A stretch of DNA of 52,610 bases from Lachnospiraceae bacterium (GTDB lineage Bacteria; Bacillota; Clostridia; Lachnospirales; Lachnospiraceae). The translations under genes and the position numbers were made by a program. This document shows, one piece after another, positions 41,744-48,937 of this stretch. Location of the stretch: the NCBI GenBank assembly GCA_017936785.1, contig JAGBEV010000025.1, positions 1 through 52,610 of the forward strand, in the 5' to 3' direction. The notes below the pieces were generated by a model. The model searched no databases. It saw only the letters and a list, made by a program, of their open reading frames with translations, and was not told where the DNA came from. The stretch's first letter is position 1. Every line of letters begins with the position of its first letter.

Positions 41744-42907
41744 TCATTTGCCTAACAGTTCTTCCAGGGAAGTTCTTTCGAAAACTTCCAGTTTCCCGCC
41801 TCTTGTTGCATTTTTAATGATGATCCCTCTTGCCTCACATTCCTCTTTTCCCTTCTGAAATGCCAGTCTTGCCGCATATAACGGCGCTACTACTGCAATG
41901 GCATCTTCCAGCCCTTCATCGTAGCTTTTACTGAAATGATTTTCCTTCACATCATTTTCAACAATCGTTCCGTCTTCCAAAACTTCAAATTTGTAATCAC
42001 AATCCACTCCGTAAAGATATATTTCGGAGAATCCCATATAGACCGCAATCTGTATAGCATCATACAGCACAGTCTGACCGCCCCGCACAACCTCTTCGAT
42101 ATTATCAGAAAATTCAAATTCTTTACTTCTTATGATCTTTCCGTTTTTTATACTTACACAATTAACCGTTCTGTTATAATATGTAATTTCATCGTATATC
42201 TCGCCTGCTGCCAGCGCCCTTTCAATGGGAACAAATCTTAATTGGGCATCTATCCTGTTGATTTCCTTATGGTCCAGTCCATACATCAAATAATCGGTAC
42301 AAAGATAATAAGTAGGTCTCCAGTCTGTATTCTCAAATAGTTTAAATATCCTATTTGCCCCAAAAGTGATTTCTCCTTTTAAAAGTTCCAGATCCTCTAT
42401 TCTAAGGCTTGGTCCGTTTCCAATAATAAAACATCTCTGCCCTTTATATTTACTCTTTAATTTTAAATCGGATAAGATTTTTTTCCATTCCTTATAGGGG
42501 GATTTTTCAATTTCCCGGGTAAAGAACCTTTCCACATTCAGATTCGGATAACTGCACACCGCATTGTACATGTAGCATTCCATATCCTTAATTGCCGCAA
42601 CATCCTTTAACTGGTGATAGATTTCAACATAAAAGGCACATGTGATCAAAAGCACATACTCCCTGACATCAATTGTGTTTAAGGTTTCCACGCTCTTAAT
42701 ATCAAACTGTTGCCCGCAATATTCAAATTTCAAGCCATGCTTATTCCTGTCATTATCGACAAAAAAAGCAATGTACTTTTCCAGATCATCTATTTTCAGC
42801 ACTTCATAATCTGCCTCGATCAGTGTACTTCCTGCACCGAAGCATATAACTTTTCTTCCATTCAGCGCCGCAATGAATTCTTCCCCTTTGCAATTTTTCA
42901 GCCTCAC
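41744..42907 (-). CDS. Maf-like DUF115 protein, probable flagellin glycosyltransferase
   Basis: A 387-residue protein. Residues about 15-100 form the same FGAG module found in the two FkbM proteins (VICFGAGSTLIEADYEVLKI, then FFVDNDRNKHG). Residues 155-340 match the DUF115/MptE-like core of motility accessory factors: CFIIGNGPSLRIEDLELLKG (159-178), TFGANRIFKL, YYLCTDYLMYG and IYLYGVDCDY. Maf proteins transfer CMP-activated nonulosonic acids, and reportedly KDO, to flagellin Ser/Thr. Because this operon makes a CMP-ulosonic acid, transfer to flagellin is the natural hypothesis. A lipid or glycan acceptor cannot be excluded; this protein is shorter than classical Maf. Confidence 0.75.
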   Translation of the reverse strand: MRLKNCKGEEFIAALNGRKVICFGAGSTLIEADYEVLKIDDLEKYIAFFVDNDRNKHGLKFEYCGQQFDIKSVETLNTIDVREYVLLITCAFYVEIYHQLKDVAAIKDMECYMYNAVCSYPNLNVERFFTREIEKSPYKEWKKILSDLKLKSKYKGQRCFIIGNGPSLRIEDLELLKGEITFGANRIFKLFENTDWRPTYYLCTDYLMYGLDHKEINRIDAQLRFVPIERALAAGEIYDEITYYNRTVNCVSIKNGKIIRSKEFEFSDNIEEVVRGGQTVLYDAIQIAVYMGFSEIYLYGVDCDYKFEVLEDGTIVENDVKENHFSKSYDEGLEDAIAVVAPLYAARLAFQKGKEECEARGIIIKNATRGGKLEVFERTSLEELLGK

Positions 42908-42923
42908 AATATTCCTCCTCGTT

Positions 42924-43781
42924 TTAAAATTGAAAGTCGGATGTGGGTATATGGGTCTCCCTGTCCTTTAAAGGCGGAGGTGACATGTAGTCCTTTCCAT
43001 AAAGCGTAACCAGCAGCTCCTTTTCCTTTTGAGGTACACATATTTCCTTTCCCTCAAAAAGCATCCTCTTTGTATTCAGATAATATTCTCTCTTAAACCC
43101 CGGCTCTCCTTTTACCCAGCAGTCTTTAAAAGATAAACAGGTCACATAATCCGCTTTTCTTTCATCATATTTTGCTGCCAGAAAATCAAGAACATCGAAC
43201 ACTTTATATATCGGAATTTTATTCAAAATACTGAACCACAACCTCATTGCCGCAGTTTTACAGCTTACTTTGCCCACCTCAGACCACATGATCTTTCTGC
43301 AGCAGACTCTTATGGTATTAAATATTGCTTTTTCCACAGGATTTTTGGGTATGCCGTCCATTGGAAAAATCTCCACATATACGCCTCTCTTCATTTTCAT
43401 ATGTTCCTGCCCGTAACGGACAAAGGAAGTTCCATTTTTAAGGACCTTTGCATATCCCCACCTGTAATTGGGATCGGTATCATGAGTCTGGAAAAAATAT
43501 TTTTCTCTATCCAGTTCTTTTTCACATGCCCGGCAAAATTTCCTGTACTGACTGCGCACCATGGCAATATCAACATCATCATCCCAGGGTATGAAGCCCT
43601 GATGCCTTACTGTCCCTAGAAGAGTGCCTCCCTCTACAGAATATGCAATATGATATTTTGTGCAGATCCTGTCAACTTCTTCTAACAGTTCCAACTGGAT
43701 AAGCTGCATTCTCCGCAATTCATCCCGGCTCATTTTTTTAATTTTATATTTTTTTTGATTTTTCTTATGATTTCCAGCCAT
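42924..43781 (-). CDS. LicD-family phosphotransferase
   Basis: A 285-residue stand-alone LicD. The signature GGTLLGTVRHQGFIPWDDDV-DIAM at 51-74 holds the catalytic Asp cluster; RWGYAKVLKNGTSFVR and VYVEIFPMDGIPKN are further family strands. It is the second LicD in the window and the first gene of the ulosonic-acid operon. It may attach a CMP-activated phospho- or phosphono-group to the sugar made downstream, linking the two arms (inference). AGAGGG lies 14 bases before the ATG, a long spacing; no better start is seen. Confidence 0.88.
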   Translation of the reverse strand: MAGNHKKNQKKYKIKKMSRDELRRMQLIQLELLEEVDRICTKYHIAYSVEGGTLLGTVRHQGFIPWDDDVDIAMVRSQYRKFCRACEKELDREKYFFQTHDTDPNYRWGYAKVLKNGTSFVRYGQEHMKMKRGVYVEIFPMDGIPKNPVEKAIFNTIRVCCRKIMWSEVGKVSCKTAAMRLWFSILNKIPIYKVFDVLDFLAAKYDERKADYVTCLSFKDCWVKGEPGFKREYYLNTKRMLFEGKEICVPQKEKELLVTLYGKDYMSPPPLKDRETHIPTSDFQF

Positions 43782-43849
43782 AAATATTATGTTTACCCTC
43801 TTACTTTTTCTGCATATCTGATTCTATCAATAACAAATTGATTATATTT

Positions 43850-43878
43850 ATCTTATTATTTTTTCTAATTTGCGTCAA
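43850..43878 (-). promoter_or_regulatory. Promoter of the ulosonic-acid glycan operon
   Basis: TTGACG (43873-43878), 17-base spacer, TAAGAT (43850-43855) on the minus strand, in an A/T-rich stretch; a TATAAT shortly downstream is a weaker alternative. It lies between the lipoprotein terminator and the LicD gene and has no SigD features. Confidence 0.5.
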
Positions 43879-43904
43879 CAATTTACCCCTGTTTATAAAC
43901 CTTA

Positions 43905-43945
43905 TTAAAAAAATCCGATGCTCCCGGCCGGGAAATCATCGGATT
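43905..43945 (-). terminator. Terminator of the lipoprotein gene
   Basis: Stem AATCCGATG / CATCGGATT with an inner CCCGGCCGGG palindrome, followed on the minus strand by TTTTTTTAATAAGG. 20 bases after the lipoprotein stop. Confidence 0.85.
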
Positions 43946-43964
43946 CCTTTTATCCTTCATTTCA

Positions 43965-44900
43965 TTATGGTGTTATTTCAAAAGTTTCATCAACAAAATA
44001 TGCAGTGGAAATGTTATCTGCATCATATACCCGGAACTGCATTGTGATATTTTCAACATCCGTAATTCCGTTTGCTTCAAAATCTGAGGAAGACCAGCTT
44101 ATATTGCTGATTTCTTTCTTACCTGCAGCCACCTCTGTTGCCCAGAGGGGATTGCTCATATATCCATTAACTGACGAACTTTCAATGGCATACATGAGAT
44201 TCTGGTCCGTTTTATTTTCCAGATATACATTGATTGTATACCCCCACATATTATCAGGTTCAATACTTGTGATAGTTACCGCACAGTTTTCATCATCATA
44301 TAAAACAACGTCTGTACTCTCCGGTTCCCTGATATATGTCGCATAGGCATCTTCCCCTGACGGATATATGGTATAAATTTCATTTACAACATTGTCCGCT
44401 GTCCAGTCATTGGCATCGTACACCCGAAGTTTAAACTCAATATCCGTTACGTCGGAAATATGGTATTTCTCAAAATCATCAGCTTTAAAGCTTATGTCTG
44501 TATTATCTTTCATTCCCGCATTTACTGTAGATGCCCAGAAGGGATCGCACATATATCCATTGACAGATGCATTTTCCATGGCAAACATGAGATCCTTGTC
44601 TGTCTTATTTTCCAAATATACTTTTAAGGTATATCCCCACATATTATCAGCATCAATGGATTCAATGATAAAAGTAACTTCTTCATTATCTACGATTACC
44701 GTTTCCGGGAAGTCAATAATTTCTTCTGTTTTCGCCTCATCTGTAAGATCTTCCTCACTGATATTATCCTCTTTTGCATTTTGCTCTTCCACATCAACTG
44801 TATCAGCCGCCGGTGTACCGGATGACTCCCGGACAGTACCGCAGGATGTAATACCTATCATTAAAGCTGCTGATAACAATATTACACTGATTTTCTTCAT
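43965..44900 (-). CDS. Lipoprotein with two tandem repeat domains
   Basis: A 311-residue secreted lipoprotein: signal peptide MKKISVILLSAALMIGITSC with the lipidated Cys at residue 20, an acidic linker (about 25-70) and two homologous domains of about 115 residues (about 70-190 and 195-311). Both repeat SIxxDNMWGYT, VYLENKTD, SVNGYM, a WAxxVxAG stretch and FRVYD/LRVYD before the end of the unit. No named family recognised; the repeats look like beta-sandwich extracellular domains. GGGGGAAGAAC precedes the ATG. It is adjacent to a small membrane protein (12-base gap) and a regulator-kinase pair, suggesting a surface or sensing role. Confidence 0.8.
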   Translation of the reverse strand: MKKISVILLSAALMIGITSCGTVRESSGTPAADTVDVEEQNAKEDNISEEDLTDEAKTEEIIDFPETVIVDNEEVTFIIESIDADNMWGYTLKVYLENKTDKDLMFAMENASVNGYMCDPFWASTVNAGMKDNTDISFKADDFEKYHISDVTDIEFKLRVYDANDWTADNVVNEIYTIYPSGEDAYATYIREPESTDVVLYDDENCAVTITSIEPDNMWGYTINVYLENKTDQNLMYAIESSSVNGYMSNPLWATEVAAGKKEISNISWSSSDFEANGITDVENITMQFRVYDADNISTAYFVDETFEITP

Positions 44901-44912
44901 GTTCTTCCCCCT

Positions 44913-45281
44913 TTATGATTCCTGTCCAAGATTTTTATTTCCCTTGACAAGGGAAACGATTGCCAACACCCCACAGACCAGACACCATGCGGACCAGATT
45001 ATAAGATCTTTAAATACACCATGTCCTGCAAAACCGATCAGGGCTGCCAATCCAAACAAAATGATCAGTGCAATGTTTCCACCCTTCCCCTTTGCCTTGC
45101 AGGAAGCAATAGATACAATACCGCCTGCTAACATCAGCACTGCAACAAGAATTCCGCTGCCGCCGCCTGTTCCTCCTGTTCCCTCCACAGCGTCTACAAA
45201 GCCTGCTGCGCAGGATTGAAGTGCAACCAGAATAAATAATACACATGATAAAATTCCGGATATCAGTTTCCACGTTTTCAT
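44913..45281 (-). CDS. Small multi-pass membrane protein
   Basis: A 122-residue hydrophobic protein with about four membrane spans (roughly 5-27, 38-57, 65-85 and 92-112) and a glycine-rich loop GTGGTGGGSG between the first two. Cys residues cluster near span boundaries. No family recognised. The ATG at 45281 is chosen because AGGAGGG lies ten bases upstream; a longer open frame has no ribosome site. A TGT-extended -10 promoter lies 30 bases further upstream. Likely co-transcribed with the downstream lipoprotein gene. Confidence 0.75.
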   Translation of the reverse strand: MKTWKLISGILSCVLFILVALQSCAAGFVDAVEGTGGTGGGSGILVAVLMLAGGIVSIASCKAKGKGGNIALIILFGLAALIGFAGHGVFKDLIIWSAWCLVCGVLAIVSLVKGNKNLGQES

Positions 45282-45312
45282 AAAATACTCCCTCCTTGTT
45301 TTTATGAAAAAT

Positions 45313-45321
45313 ATTATAACA
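45313..45321 (-). promoter_or_regulatory. Extended -10 promoter for the membrane protein-lipoprotein unit
   Basis: TGTTATAAT on the minus strand, directly after the XRE terminator hairpin. No convincing -35, which an extended -10 can tolerate. Confidence 0.45.
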
Positions 45322-45324
45322 GAC

Positions 45325-45370
45325 AAAAAATCGGTTCGTTGCCCCCATAATGGGGCAAAAACCGATTTTT
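45325..45370 (-). terminator. Terminator of the XRE regulator gene
   Basis: Long hairpin: outer stem AAAAATCGGTT / AACCGATTTTT and inner stem TGCCCC / GGGGCA, followed on the minus strand by TTTTTTGTCTG. The outer arms make it nearly symmetrical, so it could work in both directions. 16 bases after the regulator stop. Confidence 0.85.
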
Positions 45371-45385
45371 ATCTGCCTGATTTTA

Positions 45386-45847
45386 CTATTCCTGAATACC
45401 ACTGGTACGAAGCGGTTCCATATTTTGTTTTTTCAGCATCGCATTTACCTCAAGGATACTCCCCGGATGCTCATTAAAAGCAATCATAAGCACTGCATCT
45501 CTGGGTATTTTTGCATATAATGGTGACATGCCATAAAGTTTTAATGCACGCTGTGTTTCCTCAAGTGTAAATTCAGATGCGTAACATATTCTTAAAATAA
45601 CGTCTCTCTGTTTTGTATGTTTTTCTTCTGACAACAGCTTGTATCCGTATCTTTCCGGCACATCCGCCTGAATGAAAATGTCCTGCTGCCTTAAATTCTT
45701 TTCCCTGATCAACTTTTTCATATAAGTGACAAAGGGCCTTTTCTCATCCAGAAGATAGTCTGCATATTCCTTTAAATACTTGTCCGTATCGCTGACATGT
45801 GTTTTATTCAATACATTTTCCAATTCCCCTGTTGATTTTGGCTGCAT
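45386..45847 (-). CDS. XRE-like helix-turn-helix regulator divergent from a protein kinase
   Basis: A 153-residue protein with an HTH of the XRE/Cro type in the middle (KLIREKNLRQQDIFIQADVP, ERYGYKLLSEEKHTKQRDVI, LRICYASEFTLEETQRALKL, about residues 45-105). Proteins of this type often sit beside Ser/Thr kinases in Lachnospiraceae. The ATG at 45847 has AAGG before it; an in-frame TTG seven codons earlier overlaps a GGAGG and is less likely. It is divergent from the kinase gene and shares the 175-base intergenic region, so it may control the kinase or be its target. Confidence 0.7.
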   Translation of the reverse strand: MQPKSTGELENVLNKTHVSDTDKYLKEYADYLLDEKRPFVTYMKKLIREKNLRQQDIFIQADVPERYGYKLLSEEKHTKQRDVILRICYASEFTLEETQRALKLYGMSPLYAKIPRDAVLMIAFNEHPGSILEVNAMLKKQNMEPLRTSGIQE

Positions 45848-45887
45848 GGTTTTCCTTAACCTCCACAAATTCTCTTTTGTTTACAAT

Positions 45888-45916
45888 TTGAATCTCACCC
45901 TGGTCTGCGCTATAAT
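45888..45916 (+). promoter_or_regulatory. Promoter of the Ser/Thr kinase gene
   Basis: TTGAAT (45888-45893), 17-base spacer, TATAAT (45911-45916), about 100 bases before the kinase ATG. Confidence 0.7.
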
Positions 45917-46021
45917 AAAATATCATGTCACAGACAAGAGTGCAGTATGACCGCCGGCAACATACCGTTCATCCCTGCTCCCGTTTCACTGACGCCTATT
46001 ATAACACGAAAGAGGTTATTT

Positions 46022-47107
46022 ATGACAATAGAATCACAGCTTGCCCTGTCATATTATGAAGATATCGCTGAAATAAACGCAGAACACAAGATTTTTCTTG
46101 TTCAGCATCGTGAAACGAAAAAAATATTTATCAAAAAGATATTAAATGTTTTTAATCTATCCGTTTTTCAATATTTGCAAGCAAATCCAATCAAAAATAC
46201 ACCTCATATCTATGAGGTGATGGAAGATGGGGACAGACTGATTTTAATTGAAGAATACATTTCCGGATCCACTCTTGAAGAGCTTTTAAATAAACAGGGC
46301 TCATTTTCAGAAGCACAGGTCATCAATTACATGATACAGCTTTGTACCATACTGGAAGCATTCCATAACTGCAATCCTGCGATCATCCACAGGGATATAA
46401 AGCCTTCCAACATCATACTTTCCCCAGATGGCGTAATCAAACTGCTGGATCTAAACGCAGCCAAATATTCAGATGATACAAAGGAACAGGATACAAAATT
46501 ATTAGGAACCCAGGGATATGCTGCCCCTGAACAGTACGGTTTCGGTTCTTCAAGCGTGCAAACCGATATTTATTCCGTTGGCATCATGATGAATGAGCTT
46601 CTTACGGGAAGACTGTCACGGGAAAACATTGCAGCCGGCAAACTTGCTTCCGTTATCAGAAAATGTATCATGATGAATCCTTCCGATCGTTATGGCACTG
46701 TTGCCCAATTAAGAAATGTATTATACACCTTTCATGACACCAGCCCCCAGGATCAAGTCCGCCAATCATGGCGTTCCTTTCTGCCGCCTGGTTTCCGCAC
46801 TAAGAATTTTCTCCACATGTTAATTGCGGTTATGGGTTATATTATGGTTTTTTATCTTGGCATTACGTTAGAAATGAAAAATTCCTCAGGTGCCAGGCTT
46901 CAGCTGGAGCGCTGTGTGGTCACCCTTATGATGCTGTCCATTGTACTGTTTTCTGCCAACTACAAAAATGTTCAAAAAAGTCTTCCTTTGTGCAGCTCAA
47001 AAAACATAATTGTACGCATAATCGGAGTTGTCATAGCAGATTGTCTTATTTTTGTACTTTGGGTAATTCTGCTTATGATATTGGAGAGTATCTTTTTTAC
47101 TCTATAA
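46022..47107 (+). CDS. Membrane-anchored serine/threonine protein kinase
   Basis: A 361-residue Hanks-type kinase. Catalytic motifs: FIKK (ATP-site Lys), HRDIKPSNII (catalytic loop), LLDLNAAK in place of the usual DFG, and GTQGYAAPEQYG (activation end/APE), followed by SVGIMMNELLTG. The kinase domain spans about 1-255. Three predicted membrane spans follow (about 265-285, 298-316 and 330-361) in place of the PASTA tail of PrkC-type kinases. DLN for DFG is common in bacterial kinases of this group and need not mean inactivity. The ATG at 46022 has AAAGAGG upstream; 25 codons of open frame before it lack a site. Substrate unknown. Confidence 0.88.
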   Translation: MTIESQLALSYYEDIAEINAEHKIFLVQHRETKKIFIKKILNVFNLSVFQYLQANPIKNTPHIYEVMEDGDRLILIEEYISGSTLEELLNKQGSFSEAQVINYMIQLCTILEAFHNCNPAIIHRDIKPSNIILSPDGVIKLLDLNAAKYSDDTKEQDTKLLGTQGYAAPEQYGFGSSSVQTDIYSVGIMMNELLTGRLSRENIAAGKLASVIRKCIMMNPSDRYGTVAQLRNVLYTFHDTSPQDQVRQSWRSFLPPGFRTKNFLHMLIAVMGYIMVFYLGITLEMKNSSGARLQLERCVVTLMMLSIVLFSANYKNVQKSLPLCSSKNIIVRIIGVVIADCLIFVLWVILLMILESIFFTL

Positions 47108-47137
47108 ATTTTATAAAAATTTGAAACATGATCAAAA

Positions 47138-47175
47138 AAGGGACACTTCCAAATGCTCATTCGGAAAGTGCCCTT
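47138..47175. terminator. Hairpin downstream of the kinase gene
   Basis: AAGGGACACTTCC / GGAAAGTGCCCTT, a stem with one bulge and a 12-base loop. The T-run (TTTTTTG) follows it on the minus strand, so as a terminator it fits transcripts coming from relBE, although it lies 220 bases from relE. On the plus strand it would lack a T-tract behind the kinase gene. Confidence 0.5.
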
Positions 47176-47203
47176 AAAATATCAGAAACAGTTATGATTT
47201 TGA

Positions 47204-47233
47204 TTTATTTATCAAGTGACTTCATCGTCGGGA
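47204..47233 (-). repeat. Left copy of a 30-base direct repeat flanking the accessory region
   Basis: 27 of 30 bases match 52447-52476. Read on the minus strand both copies end an open frame with PTMKSLDK-stop. The only three differing bases change one serine codon (TCA here, AGT in the other copy), so the similarity looks like conserved protein sequence. Upstream in the same frame this copy reads EKFWKVMYYDVFTI, from an ATG near 47326, giving a remnant of about 40 codons. The 47108-47395 gap also contains a TTGCCCA..TGGGCAA palindrome (47340-47360) and repeated TTGGGCA words. Confidence 0.6.
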
Positions 47234-47395
47234 TTGTAAATACATCATAATACATAACTTTCCAAAACTTCTCAAAGCCTGGTTTTAAACCATTTCTATT
47301 ATTTCTTATATTATTATAACTTTCCATATTTTAATGGTTTTGCCCATCCAACTTGGGCAAATTCTGGGCACGATTTGGGCAATGGAAATTCGATA

Positions 47396-47728
47396 CTATT
47401 CCCAATCCATTTTAGCAAGCTGTACCAGTTGATTCCGTTTCGCATAAATCACTGCTGTTACCTGAACCCGCATATTTTCATCATCAACCCAAAAGTAAAT
47501 GAGGAAATTCTTAACAACAATTTTTCTTACACCCTCGCTTCTCCACGGTTCTTCATCAACCAGAGAATGTCTTTTCGGCATATCAGACAATGCATTGATC
47601 GACTCCTGCATTTTATCAAGCAAATTTGCCGCTGCTTCGGGTGCAAGCAGTTCATTCGTTATATATAACACAATTTCCCTCATTTGTCCATAAGCCTGTT
47701 TTGTAACCTTTACTTCATAAGAAGTCAT
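47396..47728 (-). CDS. RelE/ParE-family toxin
   Basis: A 110-residue small basic protein with the RelE/ParE fold pattern: VKVTKQAYGQMREIVLYITN, a central helical stretch (AAANLLDKMQESINALSDMP), then VRKIVVKNFLIYFWVDDENM and VTAVIYAKRNQ. The R..Y..Y-type end (VIYAKRNQ) is typical. It overlaps the antitoxin gene by four bases (ATGA), the usual coupled order. RelE-type toxins cleave mRNA on the ribosome and ParE-type poison gyrase; which applies cannot be read. It marks an accessory region. Confidence 0.88.
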   Translation of the reverse strand: MTSYEVKVTKQAYGQMREIVLYITNELLAPEAAANLLDKMQESINALSDMPKRHSLVDEEPWRSEGVRKIVVKNFLIYFWVDDENMRVQVTAVIYAKRNQLVQLAKMDWE

Positions 47729-48033
47729 TTTGCAAGCTCCAATCTCAGATTTGCGAATGCCTCATCTGCCATCAGCGAATCATCCTCTTTCGCCTGTGTT
47801 AATCCTGTTGCCATCATTTTATTAAATTCAGCTTCGGATATGCTGTCTCTGGTTTTCATTTTATTTGGAATCTCTAACGAAAACGGTACGCCATCATGCA
47901 TGATTACCTGTCTGTAGGTCATATCAATAAACACAGAAACAGGGATTCCAAGCCTTTCCAAAATTGCTTCCGCAGTTTCTTTAATATCCGGCTGAATACG
48001 TGCTGTTACATTTGCTGTTTTTGCTGCTGCCAT
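47725..48033 (-). CDS. RelB/DinJ-family antitoxin
   Basis: A 102-residue antitoxin. The N-terminal ribbon-helix-helix is TANVTARIQPDIKETAEAIL with GIPVSVFIDMTYRQVI, and the C-terminal half is the flexible toxin-binding tail (SISEAEFNKMMATGLTQAKE). AGGAGGTACTAAT precedes the start. A promoter with an overlapping palindrome (48065-48095) upstream supports autorepression by the RelBE complex. Confidence 0.9.
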   Translation of the reverse strand: MAAAKTANVTARIQPDIKETAEAILERLGIPVSVFIDMTYRQVIMHDGVPFSLEIPNKMKTRDSISEAEFNKMMATGLTQAKEDDSLMADEAFANLRLELAK

Positions 48034-48064
48034 ATTAGTACCTCCTCACTTTCTGGATATTCTA

Positions 48065-48095
48065 ATTGTACCACCTTGTATTGCAATTTGCAACA
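48065..48095 (-). promoter_or_regulatory. RelBE promoter with palindromic operator
   Basis: TTGCAA (48088-48093), 17-base spacer, TACAAT (48065-48070) on the minus strand. The -35 is part of an inverted repeat, TGTATTGCAATTTGCAACA on the plus strand (48077-48095), the expected place for autorepression by RelB. Confidence 0.6.
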
Positions 48096-48120
48096 CATCA
48101 TTTGGAATTATCCCTCATTT

Positions 48121-48764
48121 TCATAACAGTTCGTTTTTATTATCCCCCTTTTTCTGCTCTTTTAATTTACTCTCCAAATCACCAAATTCACGCTGTTTCA
48201 ATTCCTTTGTTATATCGGTGTAAAGGTATGACGCAGGGAATGACAGGAAAATTTTGGAAGCAATACAGAATTTCTGCCACCCTTTGTAAGCTGGTAATCA
48301 TTACAATCTCTAATAATACGGCGTATTGCCTTATTCAAATCGCCCTGATGCTGTACATTTCCAAATCGGTTGATAAAGATGAAGTCTGTATATCCATCAA
48401 TCGTAACATTACATTTCAGATTATTAAACTCTTGATACACTTTCTCCATGAGAAAGGCTTCCCTTACTTCCTCTAACATGGGAATCGTTCTTGTCCCCGC
48501 TCTGATCTTCGTCTTATGGTGATATTGAGTATCTTCTCTTTTCAGAAAATCCATAAACATTTCCTGCTCCGCAACTGTCAATGCACTTTTGCGGTCATTT
48601 TCTATATTGTGGCTCTGCTTTAGCTCCTTCAGCAGGTTATCCGCAATATTTGTTCTCATATAATTTTCTTCGACCGCTAATGTAAAAATCTGATGCAGAA
48701 CAGTATGTACATTATCCATCATCGCTACTTTTAATTCTCTTTCCTCCAGAAACATATTATACAA
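48121..48764 (-). pseudogene. Decayed tyrosine integrase
   Basis: Fragments of a phage/ICE-type tyrosine recombinase. From 48764 the frame reads VHTVLHQIFTLAVEENYMRT, SALTVAEQEMFMDFLKRE, then jumps to KIRAGTRTIPMLEEVREAFL. This omits the segment that normally carries the first catalytic Arg (GCRIGE-L-W). The frame continues to SCHSLRHTF (the H-x-x-R motif) and ends at 48210 as TFTPI. In the next frame the sequence continues YTDITKELKQREFGDLESKL to a stop at 48121, which looks like the true C terminus. The box between HTF and YTDI, including GHxxxxxT and the region of the nucleophilic Tyr, is gone. At least two deletions and a frame change make it inactive. Confidence 0.85.
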
Positions 48765-48773
48765 TCTCTATAC

Positions 48774-48812
48774 CAAAAAATCGCTAAAATCTCACGACCT
48801 CAGCGATTTTTG
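48774..48812. terminator. Terminator behind the restriction-modification operon
   Basis: Stem AAAAATCGCT / AGCGATTTTT with a 16-base loop. T-runs follow on both strands (TTTTTTGG on minus, TTTTTGTTTG on plus), so it may be bidirectional. It lies about 125 bases after the S-subunit stop; the interval 48813-48937 holds no gene that I can see. Confidence 0.8.
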
Positions 48813-48937
48813 TTTGTGTCAACACTTTCTTGCCAATAAAAATTATACACTAACGCGATTTTTTCTTAGAGGAGTCTTTTTACAGCCTCTTATTTTATCC
48901 TATTTACTTTTTTCCACATATAGGACTACATCTTTAA

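Noticed and set aside
44392-45219. 275-codon plus-strand frame
   Set aside because: Antisense across the lipoprotein and membrane protein genes; low-complexity Ser/Pro content typical of a shadow frame.
47340-47390. TTGCCCA/TGGGCAA repeats as a CRISPR or terminator
   Set aside because: Words are 7-8 bases, irregularly spaced, no spacers and no T-tract; probably remnants of an integrase end.
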